29,419 nt of DNA from CAYSXY01 sp964435165 (GCA_964435165.1 CAYSXY010000025.1:1-29419); one strand, 5' to 3'; positions 17,084 to 25,376 are shown, counted from the stretch's first letter. Notes: a model not told the origin generated them from the sequence alone. Numbers and translations are program-made.

Positions 17084-17359
17084 ATGTGATCTTTATCATA
17101 CGTTCATGAATGACGGCACCGAAATGGGGCGGTGTTACAAATGAGGCCGCCGGAGAGCTATCCGATCAGCTATAGCAAAAATGCCGTGCATTCCAGTGTC
17201 TATTCTCCAAAACGATGTCGTCGCAGACGCAATGTTGTGTGCAAGACAGGCCCTGTTTGCATAGAATTTTTCACGAAATTGCGATGAGCAGTTGCAGAGC
17301 GTGGCAGAACCATTATGATGCCAGCGGTTTTTGTCTGGCAAAGAGTATAGGTGTAATCA
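17084..17359. other. Divergent intergenic region trmL / petA
   Basis: 276 bases between two divergently transcribed genes. No credible gene or RNA is seen. It holds a promoter candidate for the pet operon (17292-17319), and a trmL promoter is expected near its left end but was not identified. Confidence 0.5.
17292..17319 (+). promoter_or_regulatory. Candidate sigma-70-type promoter of the pet operon
   Basis: TTGCAG at 17292-17297 and TATGAT at 17314-17319 are separated by 16 bases. A start near 17326 would give a leader of about 34 bases before petA, whose AGGTG ribosome-binding site lies just before the ATG at 17360. Confidence 0.45.
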
Positions 17360-17896
17360 ATGTCACCCACGGATACATCAGAGCTACACGACGAAGGTCG
17401 TCGGGATTTTATCGTACTGACAGCATCTGCCCTGGCGGGAGTCGGTGCTGCTGCGGCGTTCTGGCCTTTCGTTGACAGTCTTAACCCTGCGGCAGATACG
17501 CTGGCATTGGCATCGATAGAACTTGATCTGGCGCCGATTCAGCCGGGGCAGGAAGTTAAGCTGATGTGGCGCGGGAAGCCGGTATTTGTTCGCCACCGTA
17601 CCCAGAAAGAAATAGAGCAGGCGCGTGCAGTGGATCTGGCTTCTCTTCCTGACCCGCAGGACGATATGGATCGGGTGAAAGAAGGTAAAGAGCAGTGGCT
17701 GGTGATGGTCGGCGTTTGTACTCACCTTGGCTGTGTGCCGCTTGGCAACAGCGCCGGTGAGTATGAGGGCTGGTTCTGCCCCTGCCATGGATCGCACTAT
17801 GATACATCCGGCCGTATTCGCAAGGGGCCGGCGCCGACCAACCTGCTGGTGCCAGACTATGAATTTACCAGCGATACGACGATTAAAATTGGGTAA
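17360..17896 (+). CDS. petA: Ubiquinol-cytochrome c reductase, Rieske iron-sulfur subunit
   Basis: A 178-residue Rieske protein of the bc1 complex. It passes electrons from ubiquinol to cytochrome c1 on the periplasmic side. A twin-arginine-like sequence RRDFIVLTA (14-22) precedes a membrane anchor (about 18-37), consistent with Tat-dependent insertion. The cluster ligands are C120, H122, C140 and H143 in CTHLGC and CPCHGS, with C125 and C142 able to form the disulfide. It is the first gene of petABC, 29 bases before petB. Confidence 0.97.
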   Translation: MSPTDTSELHDEGRRDFIVLTASALAGVGAAAAFWPFVDSLNPAADTLALASIELDLAPIQPGQEVKLMWRGKPVFVRHRTQKEIEQARAVDLASLPDPQDDMDRVKEGKEQWLVMVGVCTHLGCVPLGNSAGEYEGWFCPCHGSHYDTSGRIRKGPAPTNLLVPDYEFTSDTTIKIG

Positions 17897-17925
17897 TTAA
17901 GGCTTGTCACGGAGACGTTACGGTT

Positions 17926-19125
17926 ATGGGAAAAATCGCCGATTGGATTGAGCACCGTCTGCCGGTATTCTCGACATTGAAGCATCAGGGTGAATATCGC
18001 ACGCCCAAAAATTTGAGCTATATGTGGAATTTTGGCTCACTGGCGGGCATTGTGCTGGTGGTGCAGATTATTACCGGCGTTGTGCTTGCGATGCATTACA
18101 CGCCGCATATTGATCATGCCTTTGACAGTGTGGATCGCATCATGCGTGATGTGAATTATGGCTGGCTGATTCGCTATATGCATGCGGTTGGGGCCTCTCT
18201 CTTCTTTGCTGTCGTTTATATCCATATTTTCCGTGGGCTTTATTACGGGTCGTATAAAGCACCCAGAGAAATTCTCTGGTGGTTTGGTATTTTGATTCTG
18301 CTGCTGATGATGGCGACTGCTTTTATGGGGTATGTGTTGCCTTGGGGACAGATGAGTTTCTGGGGGGCGACGGTGATTACCAACCTGTTCTCGGCCATCC
18401 CACTGGTTGGGGATAGTATTGTGAGCTGGCTGTGGGGCGGGTTCTCCGTTGATAATGCCACGCTCAACCGCTTCTTTGCATTGCACTTCCTGCTGCCATT
18501 TATCATCGTCGGCATGGTTGTTCTGCACATCGTGGCGTTGCATATTCATGGCTCAAACAATCCGACGGGCGTGGATGTGAAAACAGAGAAAGATACGATT
18601 CCGTTTCACCCCTATTACACGGTGAAAGATTTCTTCGGATTCGGTGTGTTTTTCATTCTGTTCGCGTATCTGGTGTTCTACCAGCCAAATTACCTGGGGC
18701 ATCCGGATAACTATATTCCGGCTGATCCGCTGGTGACGCCGGCGCATATCGTGCCAGAATGGTACTTCCTGCCATTTTACGCCATTTTGCGTGCTGTGCC
18801 GGATAAGCTCGGCGGTGTGTTGTTGATGATTGCTGCGATTTTCATTTTGTTCTTCATTCCTTGGCTTGATCGTTCCAAGGTTCGCAGCACGGCTTATCGC
18901 CCGGTTTATAAGTGGTTTTTCTGGCTGTTTTTTGTCACCTGCCTGGTGCTTGGCTGGGTGGGCGCGAAACCGGCGGAAGGTATGTATGTACTGATCGCTC
19001 AGGTGGCAACCCTCTATTATTTTGCACATTTCCTGGTTGTGATGCCCCTGGTAGGCAAGTGGGAAACGCCTAAGCAGTTACCTGAGAGCATTGATGCAAC
19101 CTATCGGCGGCGAACGCCCGCCTGA
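17926..19125 (+). CDS. petB: Ubiquinol-cytochrome c reductase, cytochrome b subunit
   Basis: A 399-residue cytochrome b with about eight transmembrane helices, the quinone-reacting core of the bc1 complex. Landmarks are the N-terminal YMWNFGSLAGIVLVVQIITG, the helix B heme region (RYMHAVGASLFFAVVYIHIF), MGYVLPWGQMSFWGATVITN in the cd region, and the PEWYFLPFYAILR motif of the ubiquinol-oxidation site. GGAG lies about 11 bases before the ATG. It is followed at once by the cytochrome c1 gene, with the stop at 19123-19125. Confidence 0.98.
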   Translation: MGKIADWIEHRLPVFSTLKHQGEYRTPKNLSYMWNFGSLAGIVLVVQIITGVVLAMHYTPHIDHAFDSVDRIMRDVNYGWLIRYMHAVGASLFFAVVYIHIFRGLYYGSYKAPREILWWFGILILLLMMATAFMGYVLPWGQMSFWGATVITNLFSAIPLVGDSIVSWLWGGFSVDNATLNRFFALHFLLPFIIVGMVVLHIVALHIHGSNNPTGVDVKTEKDTIPFHPYYTVKDFFGFGVFFILFAYLVFYQPNYLGHPDNYIPADPLVTPAHIVPEWYFLPFYAILRAVPDKLGGVLLMIAAIFILFFIPWLDRSKVRSTAYRPVYKWFFWLFFVTCLVLGWVGAKPAEGMYVLIAQVATLYYFAHFLVVMPLVGKWETPKQLPESIDATYRRRTPA

Positions 19126-19149
19126 ATGAAAGAGCGGAGTAGCACTGTC

Positions 19150-19923
19150 ATGAAACGTATTCTTGTTTTATGTGGCGTGATCAGCACGGTGATGCTGGGG
19201 CAGGCTAACCTGGCTCATGCCGCTGGTTCCGATGCCAAGCCACCGAAAGAAATTGCCTGGCCATTTGATGGTATTACCGGTCAGGTAGACAGACAAAGTG
19301 CGCAGCGTGGTTATCAGGTCTATAAGGAAGTCTGTGCTTCCTGCCATGGCTTGAAACGCATTGCTTACCGTAATTTGATGCAGATTGGCTTTAGCGAGGA
19401 TGAGGTCAAGCAGTTGGCGTCTGAGGCATTTGTAATTGATGGGCCGAATGACGAGGGCGAGATGTTTGAGCGTCCCGGTATTGCGGCGGATCGCTTTGTT
19501 GCTCCTTTCCCCAATCAGCAGGCTGCCCGCGCTGCGAATAACGGAGCGTACCCGGTTGATCTCTCGCTGATTGTGAAGGCCCGCCCTAACGGTGCTAATT
19601 ATGTCTACTCGCTGCTTACCGGATATCAGGATCCACCGGCAGGTGAGCCTGAGCGTGATGGTATGTATTACAACCCTTATTTCCCCGGTGAGTGGCTGGC
19701 CATGGCGCCGCCGATGATGGATGATCAGGTTGAGTATCAGGATGGAACAACTGCGACATTGCATCAAATGTCGTATGATCTGGTGAATTTCCTGCAATGG
19801 GCTGCCGAGCCTGAAATGGAAGAACGCAAGGCGATGGGTATCAAGGTGCTGATTTACCTTGTCATCCTGACCATTTTCTTCTATGCCGCCAAAAAACGTA
19901 TCTGGGCACGCCTTAAAAAATAA
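19150..19923 (+). CDS. petC: Ubiquinol-cytochrome c reductase, cytochrome c1 subunit
   Basis: A 257-residue cytochrome c1. A signal peptide (about 1-24, ending HA-AG) exports the heme domain. The CASCH heme site is at 62-66; MAPPMMDDQVEYQDG near the end contains the candidate axial methionine; a C-terminal membrane anchor (about 235-252) is followed by basic residues. The start at 19150 is preferred over 19126 because it begins directly with the signal peptide and has GGAG 10 bases upstream, whereas the longer form abuts the petB stop. It is last in the operon, 28 bases before a tRNA gene; no clear terminator is visible between them. Confidence 0.96.
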   Translation: MKRILVLCGVISTVMLGQANLAHAAGSDAKPPKEIAWPFDGITGQVDRQSAQRGYQVYKEVCASCHGLKRIAYRNLMQIGFSEDEVKQLASEAFVIDGPNDEGEMFERPGIAADRFVAPFPNQQAARAANNGAYPVDLSLIVKARPNGANYVYSLLTGYQDPPAGEPERDGMYYNPYFPGEWLAMAPPMMDDQVEYQDGTTATLHQMSYDLVNFLQWAAEPEMEERKAMGIKVLIYLVILTIFFYAAKKRIWARLKK

Positions 19924-19951
19924 GTGCCGCGTATCGTTTCCTTTTTCTAGT

Positions 19952-20027
19952 GCCGAAGTAGCTCAGTTGGTAGAGCGGCGCATTCGTAATGCGTAGGTCG
20001 GGGGTTCGAGTCCCTTCTTCGGCACCA
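19952..20027 (+). tRNA. tRNA-Thr (anticodon CGT)
   Basis: A 76-base cloverleaf including encoded CCA. The acceptor stem GCCGAAG pairs with CTTCGGC, the D arm is GCTC...GAGC, the anticodon stem GCGCA/TGCGT carries loop TTCGTAA with anticodon CGT at 19985-19987, and the T loop TTCGAGT is normal. It reads ACG threonine codons. Confidence 0.97.
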
Positions 20028-20060
20028 GCTAAAAAGTTCCCGAAGGGATGCTTTTTAGCT
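20027..20060 (+). terminator. Strong hairpin directly after tRNA-Thr
   Basis: AGCTAAAAAG (20027-20036) pairs perfectly with CTTTTTAGCT (20051-20060), and inside it TCCC pairs with GGGA around a GAA loop. The T-stretch is inside the right arm rather than after it. It may end tRNA transcription or guide 3' processing, since the stem starts at the last base of the tRNA. Confidence 0.55.
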
Positions 20061-20078
20061 GGTTATTGAGTTAGGCGA

Positions 20079-20106
20079 GAACCAAAATGCAGCGCATTTT
20101 AGGTTC
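20079..20106. repeat. Long imperfect inverted repeat next to the gap
   Basis: GAACC-AAAATGC / GCATTTT-A-GGTTC: 12 paired bases per arm with loop AGC and one bulged A. It lies 5 bases left of the N block and may be a palindromic repeat element; no second complete copy is visible in the window. Confidence 0.5.
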
Positions 20107-20111
20107 GACAA

Positions 20112-20211
20112 NNNNNNNNNNNNNNNNNNNNNNNNNNNNNNNNNNNNNNNNNNNNNNNNNNNNNNNNNNNNNNNNNNNNNNNNNNNNNNNNNNNNNNNNN
20201 NNNNNNNNNNN
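20112..20211. other. Assembly gap (100 N)
   Basis: Exactly 100 N, the conventional size for a scaffold gap of unknown length. The 11 bases before the gap (20101-20111) and the 11 bases after it (20212-20222) are identical: AGGTTCGACAA. Confidence 0.95.
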
Positions 20212-20289
20212 AGGTTCGACAAAATATCATTTAAATCAGCATATTAGTAATAAAACGGTTGTGATTTGGCGCAGGAAGGAATCCTGTGT

Positions 20290-20317
20290 TTGTGATAGTG
20301 ACATTCATTGCTATGGT
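20290..20317 (+). promoter_or_regulatory. Possible promoter of the heme oxygenase / phytochrome genes
   Basis: TTGTGA at 20290-20295 and TATGGT at 20312-20317 with a 16-base spacer, about 50 bases before the heme oxygenase start. The -10 is imperfect, so this is only a candidate. Confidence 0.25.
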
Positions 20318-20366
20318 AAGTGTTCTTTCATAGCCGTTGCCGGCTCCTCTTCTTCTACTGTGTGCT

Positions 20367-20978
20367 ATGTCCCCACCCCATGTATCGCTGGCGGAGCATT
20401 TGAAACAAGCGACGGATGCGGAGCATAAGCGCACCGAGGCGAGCCCATTGCTGGCGAGACTATTTGACGAACCATTTTCACACACCCATTACCGGCAATT
20501 ATTAGCCGCCATGCTGTCATTTTATCGGCCGCTGGAAGCAGCGTTAACGGCATATCTTGATACACATCACGATGAGTATGTCTATTTTCCACGCACTTTT
20601 TTACTAGAGCAGGATTTATCTTTTGCCTGTAGCTTGTCGGATGATGCAGTGCCTGTCATTTTAGATGCGGAGGCGCCTGAGGTGAATGATCTGGCCTCAC
20701 TTGTTGGTGTGTTGTATGTCATTGAAGGTGCGGCATTGGGAGGAGCGCTGATTCGCAAACACTTGTCAAAGCATATGGATGTTGAGTGTGCGGCGCGTTT
20801 TTTCAGCCCCTATGGGACGCAGGTGAAGCAACATTGGGAGACGACCAGGGAATGGATCAATTGTTGCGAAGCAGAGGCAGGCCTTTCCCGTTCTGCGGTT
20901 GTTCACGCCAGCATGGAAACGTTTATTCTGATGAGAAAGGCGCTTGATGACGGGTCTTCTATCAGCCAAAGCGCTTGA
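20367..20978 (+). CDS. Biliverdin-producing heme oxygenase (BphO type)
   Basis: A 203-residue heme oxygenase. It opens heme to biliverdin, the chromophore of bacteriophytochromes. The proximal heme ligand is probably H20 in LKQATDAEHKRTE, and the glycine-bearing distal helix is GVLYVIEGAALGG (114-126). The length fits bacterial BphO. The start at 20367 is chosen because homology begins shortly after it; the frame could extend to 20337, and no strong ribosome-binding site marks either. The 3' end overlaps the phytochrome gene by 32 bases (20947-20978), so chromophore synthesis and receptor are translated together. A role in iron release from heme is a less likely alternative given this context. 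Confidence 0.92.
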   Translation: MSPPHVSLAEHLKQATDAEHKRTEASPLLARLFDEPFSHTHYRQLLAAMLSFYRPLEAALTAYLDTHHDEYVYFPRTFLLEQDLSFACSLSDDAVPVILDAEAPEVNDLASLVGVLYVIEGAALGGALIRKHLSKHMDVECAARFFSPYGTQVKQHWETTREWINCCEAEAGLSRSAVVHASMETFILMRKALDDGSSISQSA

Positions 20979-23604
20979 ATATGCGAAAGAATGTGACAGC
21001 AAGCGCTATCACATTACCCATGCGATTCAACCACACTTTGTGTTTTTAGCCTTTGATCCACTGCATCATGTTATCCGCTATGTAAGTGATAATAGTCCCC
21101 TGTTATTTGAACAGCCTGCCGCTACCATGATCGGCCAGTCTATTCGTGATGTTTTTGCCGACCAGACGGCTGATAATTTCCTGAAATTGTACGATGACTT
21201 CGATATGATGGAGCGGATTGGCACCGGTCGCCAGATGGTCTCAGTCACGGATTGTCAGGGACGATTCACGCGCACGGCAATCTTCTATCGCAGTGATTCT
21301 CTGATATGTGTGGAAATTGAAATCAATGAGATCGTCCACCCATTCTCTCAGATGTGGGATTATGTGTTGGTGCAACAGATGCAGCGCATTAGTGCTTATG
21401 AAGGAGGAAGTGCCGGGTTAAGCTCAGAAATCTGTCGTACCATCAAAGAAATCACCGGATATGAGCGCGTTTGGTATTGCGAATTCGATAAGGAAGGTCA
21501 TGGCTATGTCTCTGGCGAATGTACTGATGAGGCGCTGCCGTCGCTCATGCGTCATCATTTTCCAGCTACGGATATTCCACAATCTGTTCGCCCTCTATAT
21601 GCCAAAAACCGCTTTCGGGCCATGGCAGATATTCGGGTATCTCCAGCATCTATTGTCAATGAGATGGGCGATGCGGCACAGGGATTAGACTTGACCTTTT
21701 CACTGGCACGGATGCCTGGGGCAACACATCTGGCCTATCTTGAGAATATGGGGGTGCGAGCATCGGCGTCTTTTTCGGTGGTGGAAGATGGTCAATTAAA
21801 AGCTTTGTTCGGTGCACATAGTAAGAAGCCGATACCGCTCGGCTGCCATCAGCTTATCGTCTGTCAGCATTTGGCTGACCGCTACCGCGTCATCCATGAC
21901 TGGCTTTGGCAAGGTGAGAGTAAGGTTGCGCTGGATAGTAAAGAGTCCAGCATCCGGTCGATTGTTGATGTATGCTATACGCATGGGTTCGACGCTCAAT
22001 CATTTAACCAATCTAAGGTACTGAGTCGTCTTTCTGACTTGCTGAAGGCTGATGGCTGTTTGGTTTATCACTACGGCACATGGGCAGGCGACCATGCGTT
22101 TGAGAAAGAGGTGCTGTCGTGCCTGGCGGAGACTATTACCGCGCAACTTGTGACTAGACCGATTTTTACTACGGCGTCACTCGAATCCTATGACACTCGT
22201 TTTCAGGAATGGCGTCAGGATGTCTGCGGCGTCTGCGCAGGCCGGCTGGATTCGTCGGGGCATGCATTTATCCTTTGGTACAGGGCTGAGCATGCTTATG
22301 CCGAAAAATGGGCGGGTAATCCGTCCGAAGCGGTGCAGAAAGATGAGGCAGGGGTCATTGGACCGCGGCAATCTTTTGAATCCTGGGTGCGCACGGTTGA
22401 AGGTAAAAGTGTGACCTGGAGCAGTACGGATATTCGCACCATTGAACGGTTGCTGGGCACTTACACGACGCAGCGTAATTTATATTACGGCCAGTTAGGG
22501 CAGAAGAGCGCCAAACAGCTCAACGCCATTGTCAATACGGTGGTTGATGGCATTATTACGATTGATGAGTCCGGCATTGTTCAGGCATTTAATCGGGCAG
22601 CGGAGCGTATTTTCGGTTACATGGCCGATGAGGTAATTGGGCAAAATGTCAAGATGTTGATACCAGACCAGCATCGCGTTCAGCATGATGGTTATCTTGA
22701 GCATTATATGACGACCGGTGAGGCCAAAATTATTGGCATCGGGCGCGAAGTGCAGGTCAGGCGTAAAGACGGTGTGTTGGTGCCAGTGCGACTAGGGATT
22801 GGTGAGGTGCAGTTAGAAAAAGAACGTCTTTTTGTCGGCACAATTCATGACATTACCGAGCGCAAGCGATATGAAGAGCAACTGCGGGATGCAAAGGACG
22901 AAGCCGAACGGGCGAATGTGTATAAAAGCCAGTTTTTGGCGAATATGAGTCATGAATTGCGTACCCCGTTGCACACAATGCTTGGTTTCGTTGAGTCGAT
23001 GATTGAAAAAATGGGCCGCATGCCACAAGAAAAACAGCTGGAATATCTGGGGGTGGTACAAAGCAGCAGCGAGCGACTGCTGTTGCTGATTAATGACCTG
23101 CTCGACCTGGCAAAGCTGGAAGCAGGCATGATGCGATTCAGCTATGCCGAACATTCATTTGTTACGATGGTTCAGGATTGTGTTCGCGAGTTGCAGTATC
23201 TTATCGATCAAAAGCAACTGGTTGTGACGGTTTCCGCTCCTTCAGATGATCCCTTAATGGCAATTTTTGATCGGGAACGGATGAAGCAGGTGGTGATTAA
23301 TTTGCTGTCGAATGCCATTAAATTTACGCCGGAGCATAAAGCGATCGAGTTGATTCTGACCGCACCAGGGTCAGTTATTCGCTGCGAGGTATGCGATCAA
23401 GGGGTGGGGGTTCCTGAAAGTGAGCTGGAGAATATCTTCGATCCGTTCATTCAAAGCAGTCAAACCCAGACGGGGGCGGGTGGCACTGGCCTTGGACTGT
23501 CCATTTGCACCGAGATTATGACGGCGCATCAGGGCCGCGTCTGGGCAGAAAATCGCGCACAGGCTGGGGCCTGTTTTGTTGTTGAGTTCCCACAGTCTCG
23601 CTAA
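20947..23604 (+). CDS. Bacteriophytochrome histidine kinase (PAS-GAF-PHY-PAS-HisKA-HATPase)
   Basis: An 885-residue red/far-red light receptor kinase. The chromophore-binding cysteine is C16, followed by the lasso segment ending AIQPHF. The GAF domain has FPATDIP (D209) and the pocket histidines H261 and H291, which align by spacing with D207, H260 and H290 of the Deinococcus protein. The PHY tongue has PRQSF at 473-477. A second PAS domain (about 522-645, FixL-like) precedes the kinase: H-box SHELRTP with phospho-acceptor H669, N-box N789, G-box DQGVG from D817, and GGTGLGLSI. There is no receiver domain, so the partner must be another protein; two receiver proteins lie downstream. ATG 20947 is preferred to TTG 20944. 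A 100-base spacer separates it from the phosphatase gene. Confidence 0.97.
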   Translation: MTGLLSAKALEYAKECDSKRYHITHAIQPHFVFLAFDPLHHVIRYVSDNSPLLFEQPAATMIGQSIRDVFADQTADNFLKLYDDFDMMERIGTGRQMVSVTDCQGRFTRTAIFYRSDSLICVEIEINEIVHPFSQMWDYVLVQQMQRISAYEGGSAGLSSEICRTIKEITGYERVWYCEFDKEGHGYVSGECTDEALPSLMRHHFPATDIPQSVRPLYAKNRFRAMADIRVSPASIVNEMGDAAQGLDLTFSLARMPGATHLAYLENMGVRASASFSVVEDGQLKALFGAHSKKPIPLGCHQLIVCQHLADRYRVIHDWLWQGESKVALDSKESSIRSIVDVCYTHGFDAQSFNQSKVLSRLSDLLKADGCLVYHYGTWAGDHAFEKEVLSCLAETITAQLVTRPIFTTASLESYDTRFQEWRQDVCGVCAGRLDSSGHAFILWYRAEHAYAEKWAGNPSEAVQKDEAGVIGPRQSFESWVRTVEGKSVTWSSTDIRTIERLLGTYTTQRNLYYGQLGQKSAKQLNAIVNTVVDGIITIDESGIVQAFNRAAERIFGYMADEVIGQNVKMLIPDQHRVQHDGYLEHYMTTGEAKIIGIGREVQVRRKDGVLVPVRLGIGEVQLEKERLFVGTIHDITERKRYEEQLRDAKDEAERANVYKSQFLANMSHELRTPLHTMLGFVESMIEKMGRMPQEKQLEYLGVVQSSSERLLLLINDLLDLAKLEAGMMRFSYAEHSFVTMVQDCVRELQYLIDQKQLVVTVSAPSDDPLMAIFDRERMKQVVINLLSNAIKFTPEHKAIELILTAPGSVIRCEVCDQGVGVPESELENIFDPFIQSSQTQTGAGGTGLGLSICTEIMTAHQGRVWAENRAQAGACFVVEFPQSR

Positions 23605-23704
23605 ACAATGACCCTGATATCATCAAAATAGATAATAAAGGTTGCGCCTTACAATCTAGAGTGGCATCAACGGCAGGGTTTCACCATGTTGTTGTGTTTT
23701 TATC

Positions 23705-24487
23705 ATGCTGCATCGCGGAAATATCGCACGTCTTGAAACGCGCCTTCATGCGTCTATTTCCAGTGAGAGAAATCTCCGATTTTGCGAGAAGCATTATGGC
23801 GTGGAGATTGCCTGTTATCATGAGCAAAGCGATGGGTTGGGCGGCGATGTCTGGGGCATCTATCCTTATAATTCAGATACGTTACTGATTTATCAGTTTG
23901 ATTATCTGGGGCATGATGAGCGTTCGGCCTATGGTGCCGTTACCTTCCATCGCATGGCGCAGCATGCCGCCCCATTTTATGATGGCCCGGCAGGTTTTTT
24001 GGCGACATTGAACGGTATGATCCGTGAAAGTGCCTTATTTCCCTTTTATGTCTCAATGTTTGTGGCTGAATATCATCGGGATACACAGCAATTGCGCTAT
24101 GCCAGTGCCGCTGCCCCTCCCGCTTACATTGTGGCGCCACGTCTTGCGCACCCGCAGGCATTGACTTATGGCAGCCTGCCGCTGGGTGCGGTGGAAACCC
24201 CCACCTATGATATTGCGGATGTGACATTGGAAGATCATGATTGTCTGGTTATTTATAGCGATGCGTTGCTAGAGACAGGGACAGACGGGCCGGGCAAAGG
24301 ACAGTTGTTCGATGAGCCGTTTTTGCAATTGCTACAGCAGTATTGCGATCATGATGGTGGGGTTGGCGATGTCAGATTATGCGGCCGTATCACTGAGCAG
24401 TTTTTGGCATTTAGTACAGCGCAAATTGCGGATGATGTGACCTTGATGACCATAACTATCAATGCAAAAGAGGCAGGCGATGAGTGA
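23705..24487 (+). CDS. SpoIIE/RsbU-type PP2C serine phosphatase
   Basis: A 260-residue metal-dependent protein phosphatase of the SpoIIE/RsbU class, which removes phosphate from serine on STAS anti-sigma-factor antagonists. Metal-binding acidic residues are visible in GGDVWG (D48), YQFDYLGHD (D66), LVIYSDALLE (D186) and IADDVTL (D243/D244). YASAAAPPA and LPLGA match the family core. There is no receiver, PAS or other input domain, only a short N-terminal piece of about 40 residues, so regulation must come from a partner or expression level. ATG 23705 is the only start codon after the upstream in-frame stop at 23657, but it has no obvious ribosome-binding site. Its 3' end overlaps the next gene by 8 bases. 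Confidence 0.88.
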   Translation: MLHRGNIARLETRLHASISSERNLRFCEKHYGVEIACYHEQSDGLGGDVWGIYPYNSDTLLIYQFDYLGHDERSAYGAVTFHRMAQHAAPFYDGPAGFLATLNGMIRESALFPFYVSMFVAEYHRDTQQLRYASAAAPPAYIVAPRLAHPQALTYGSLPLGAVETPTYDIADVTLEDHDCLVIYSDALLETGTDGPGKGQLFDEPFLQLLQQYCDHDGGVGDVRLCGRITEQFLAFSTAQIADDVTLMTITINAKEAGDE

Positions 24488-25373
24488 CGTCATTTTAGTC
24501 GTTGAAGACGAAAAGACCAGTCAGGCCATTTTAGAGAATATGCTGACGAACCATGGTTATAAGGTCGTGACAGCGAATCATGGAAAAGAAGCACTGGATT
24601 ATATGACGGCACCCGAACACCGGGTGGATCTGGTGATGCTGGATCACATGATGCCGATTATGGACGGCCTGTCCTTTATGGAGCAGTTCACAGAGGTCTA
24701 TAATTTCAAACAGCCGGTGATTATGGTGACAGGAGCTGATGGCACGGAAACCATTACACAAGCGATTGAACGTGGAGTGTTTTATTATTTAACCAAGCCG
24801 GTGCAGGAAGACGTGTTGCTCTCCATCGTGGCTAAGGCGATAGAGCATTATAAGCGTCATAGCGAGTTGCGCGATATTGCCAATAAACATTTCGATGTGA
24901 AGGCAATGCTGAAAGAAGCGCGTTTTAAGGCGCGCACCTTTGGCGATATGCGCATCCTGTCACGTTTCCTGTCCGGGTTTTATCCCGACCCGTCATCGGC
25001 CATTGTTGGGATTTATGAATTACTGGTCAATGCGCTTGAGCATGGCAATTTAGAAATTGATTATGCGCTGAAGAAGCAATTGATCCAACATATGAATTTA
25101 GATGTGGAGTTGCATAAACGGTCATGTCAGGAACCGTATTGTGACCGATGGGTTGAGGTTGGCTTTCGTATGGAAGATGAGCGTATCGTGCTGGACATTG
25201 AAGATGAAGGGCCGGGCTTTGACGTCGCCTATTTTACCGATGTGGTGGCGCGCCAGGCGAATGAGTCCACAGGGCGAGGCATCATGATCGCCAAAGAGCT
25301 GAGTTTTGATCAGGTCGACTATAATGCCAAGGGTAATAAGGTGCAGTGTATCAAACAGTTACAGGGAGGATGA
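24480..25373 (+). CDS. Response regulator fused to an RsbW-like ATPase (first copy)
   Basis: 297 residues. A receiver domain (1-120) has the acidic pocket E9/D10, phospho-acceptor D55 (VMLDHMMP), T84 and K106 (YLTKP). A GHKL ATPase domain of the anti-sigma/serine-kinase type (RsbW-like) starts about residue 150: N-box YELLVNALEHGN (N184), DEGPGFD, and STGRGIMIAKEL. A family-specific insert lies between the N-box and the next motif. The likely job is an ATP-dependent serine kinase or binding partner for the STAS protein encoded 3 bases downstream, switched by receiver phosphorylation. ATG 24480 is chosen over 24462 for the smaller overlap and the preceding AGAGGCAGG; it overlaps the phosphatase by 8 bases. 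Confidence 0.9.
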   Translation: MSDVILVVEDEKTSQAILENMLTNHGYKVVTANHGKEALDYMTAPEHRVDLVMLDHMMPIMDGLSFMEQFTEVYNFKQPVIMVTGADGTETITQAIERGVFYYLTKPVQEDVLLSIVAKAIEHYKRHSELRDIANKHFDVKAMLKEARFKARTFGDMRILSRFLSGFYPDPSSAIVGIYELLVNALEHGNLEIDYALKKQLIQHMNLDVELHKRSCQEPYCDRWVEVGFRMEDERIVLDIEDEGPGFDVAYFTDVVARQANESTGRGIMIAKELSFDQVDYNAKGNKVQCIKQLQGG

Positions 25374-25376
25374 GCG

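Larger units (their letters stand above)
20028..20366. other. Gene-free stretch with hairpins and a 100-N gap
   Basis: 339 bases between tRNA-Thr and the heme oxygenase gene. It contains the hairpin after the tRNA, a second inverted repeat (20079-20106), 100 N at 20112-20211, and about 150 AT-rich bases that probably hold the heme oxygenase promoter. No protein can be supported; the only open frame here runs through the N block. Confidence 0.7.

Noticed and set aside
18037..18549. 170-residue minus-strand open frame inside petB
   Set aside because: It lies wholly within the clearly real cytochrome b gene and has low-complexity His/Asn/Gln-rich composition typical of a shadow frame.
19168..19797. 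209-residue minus-strand open frame inside petC
   Set aside because: It is antisense to an unmistakable cytochrome c1 and has no motifs or start signals.
20087..20428. Plus-strand open frame running across the 100-N block
   Set aside because: It exists only because N codons are read as open; it overlaps the heme oxygenase gene in another frame and has no recognisable content.
21721..21825. Suspected loss of a conserved pocket histidine in the phytochrome GAF domain (AHS instead of CHH)
   Set aside because: Counting from H261 shows that H291 falls at the position of the key histidine (H290 in the Deinococcus protein); only the following, less critical position is changed.
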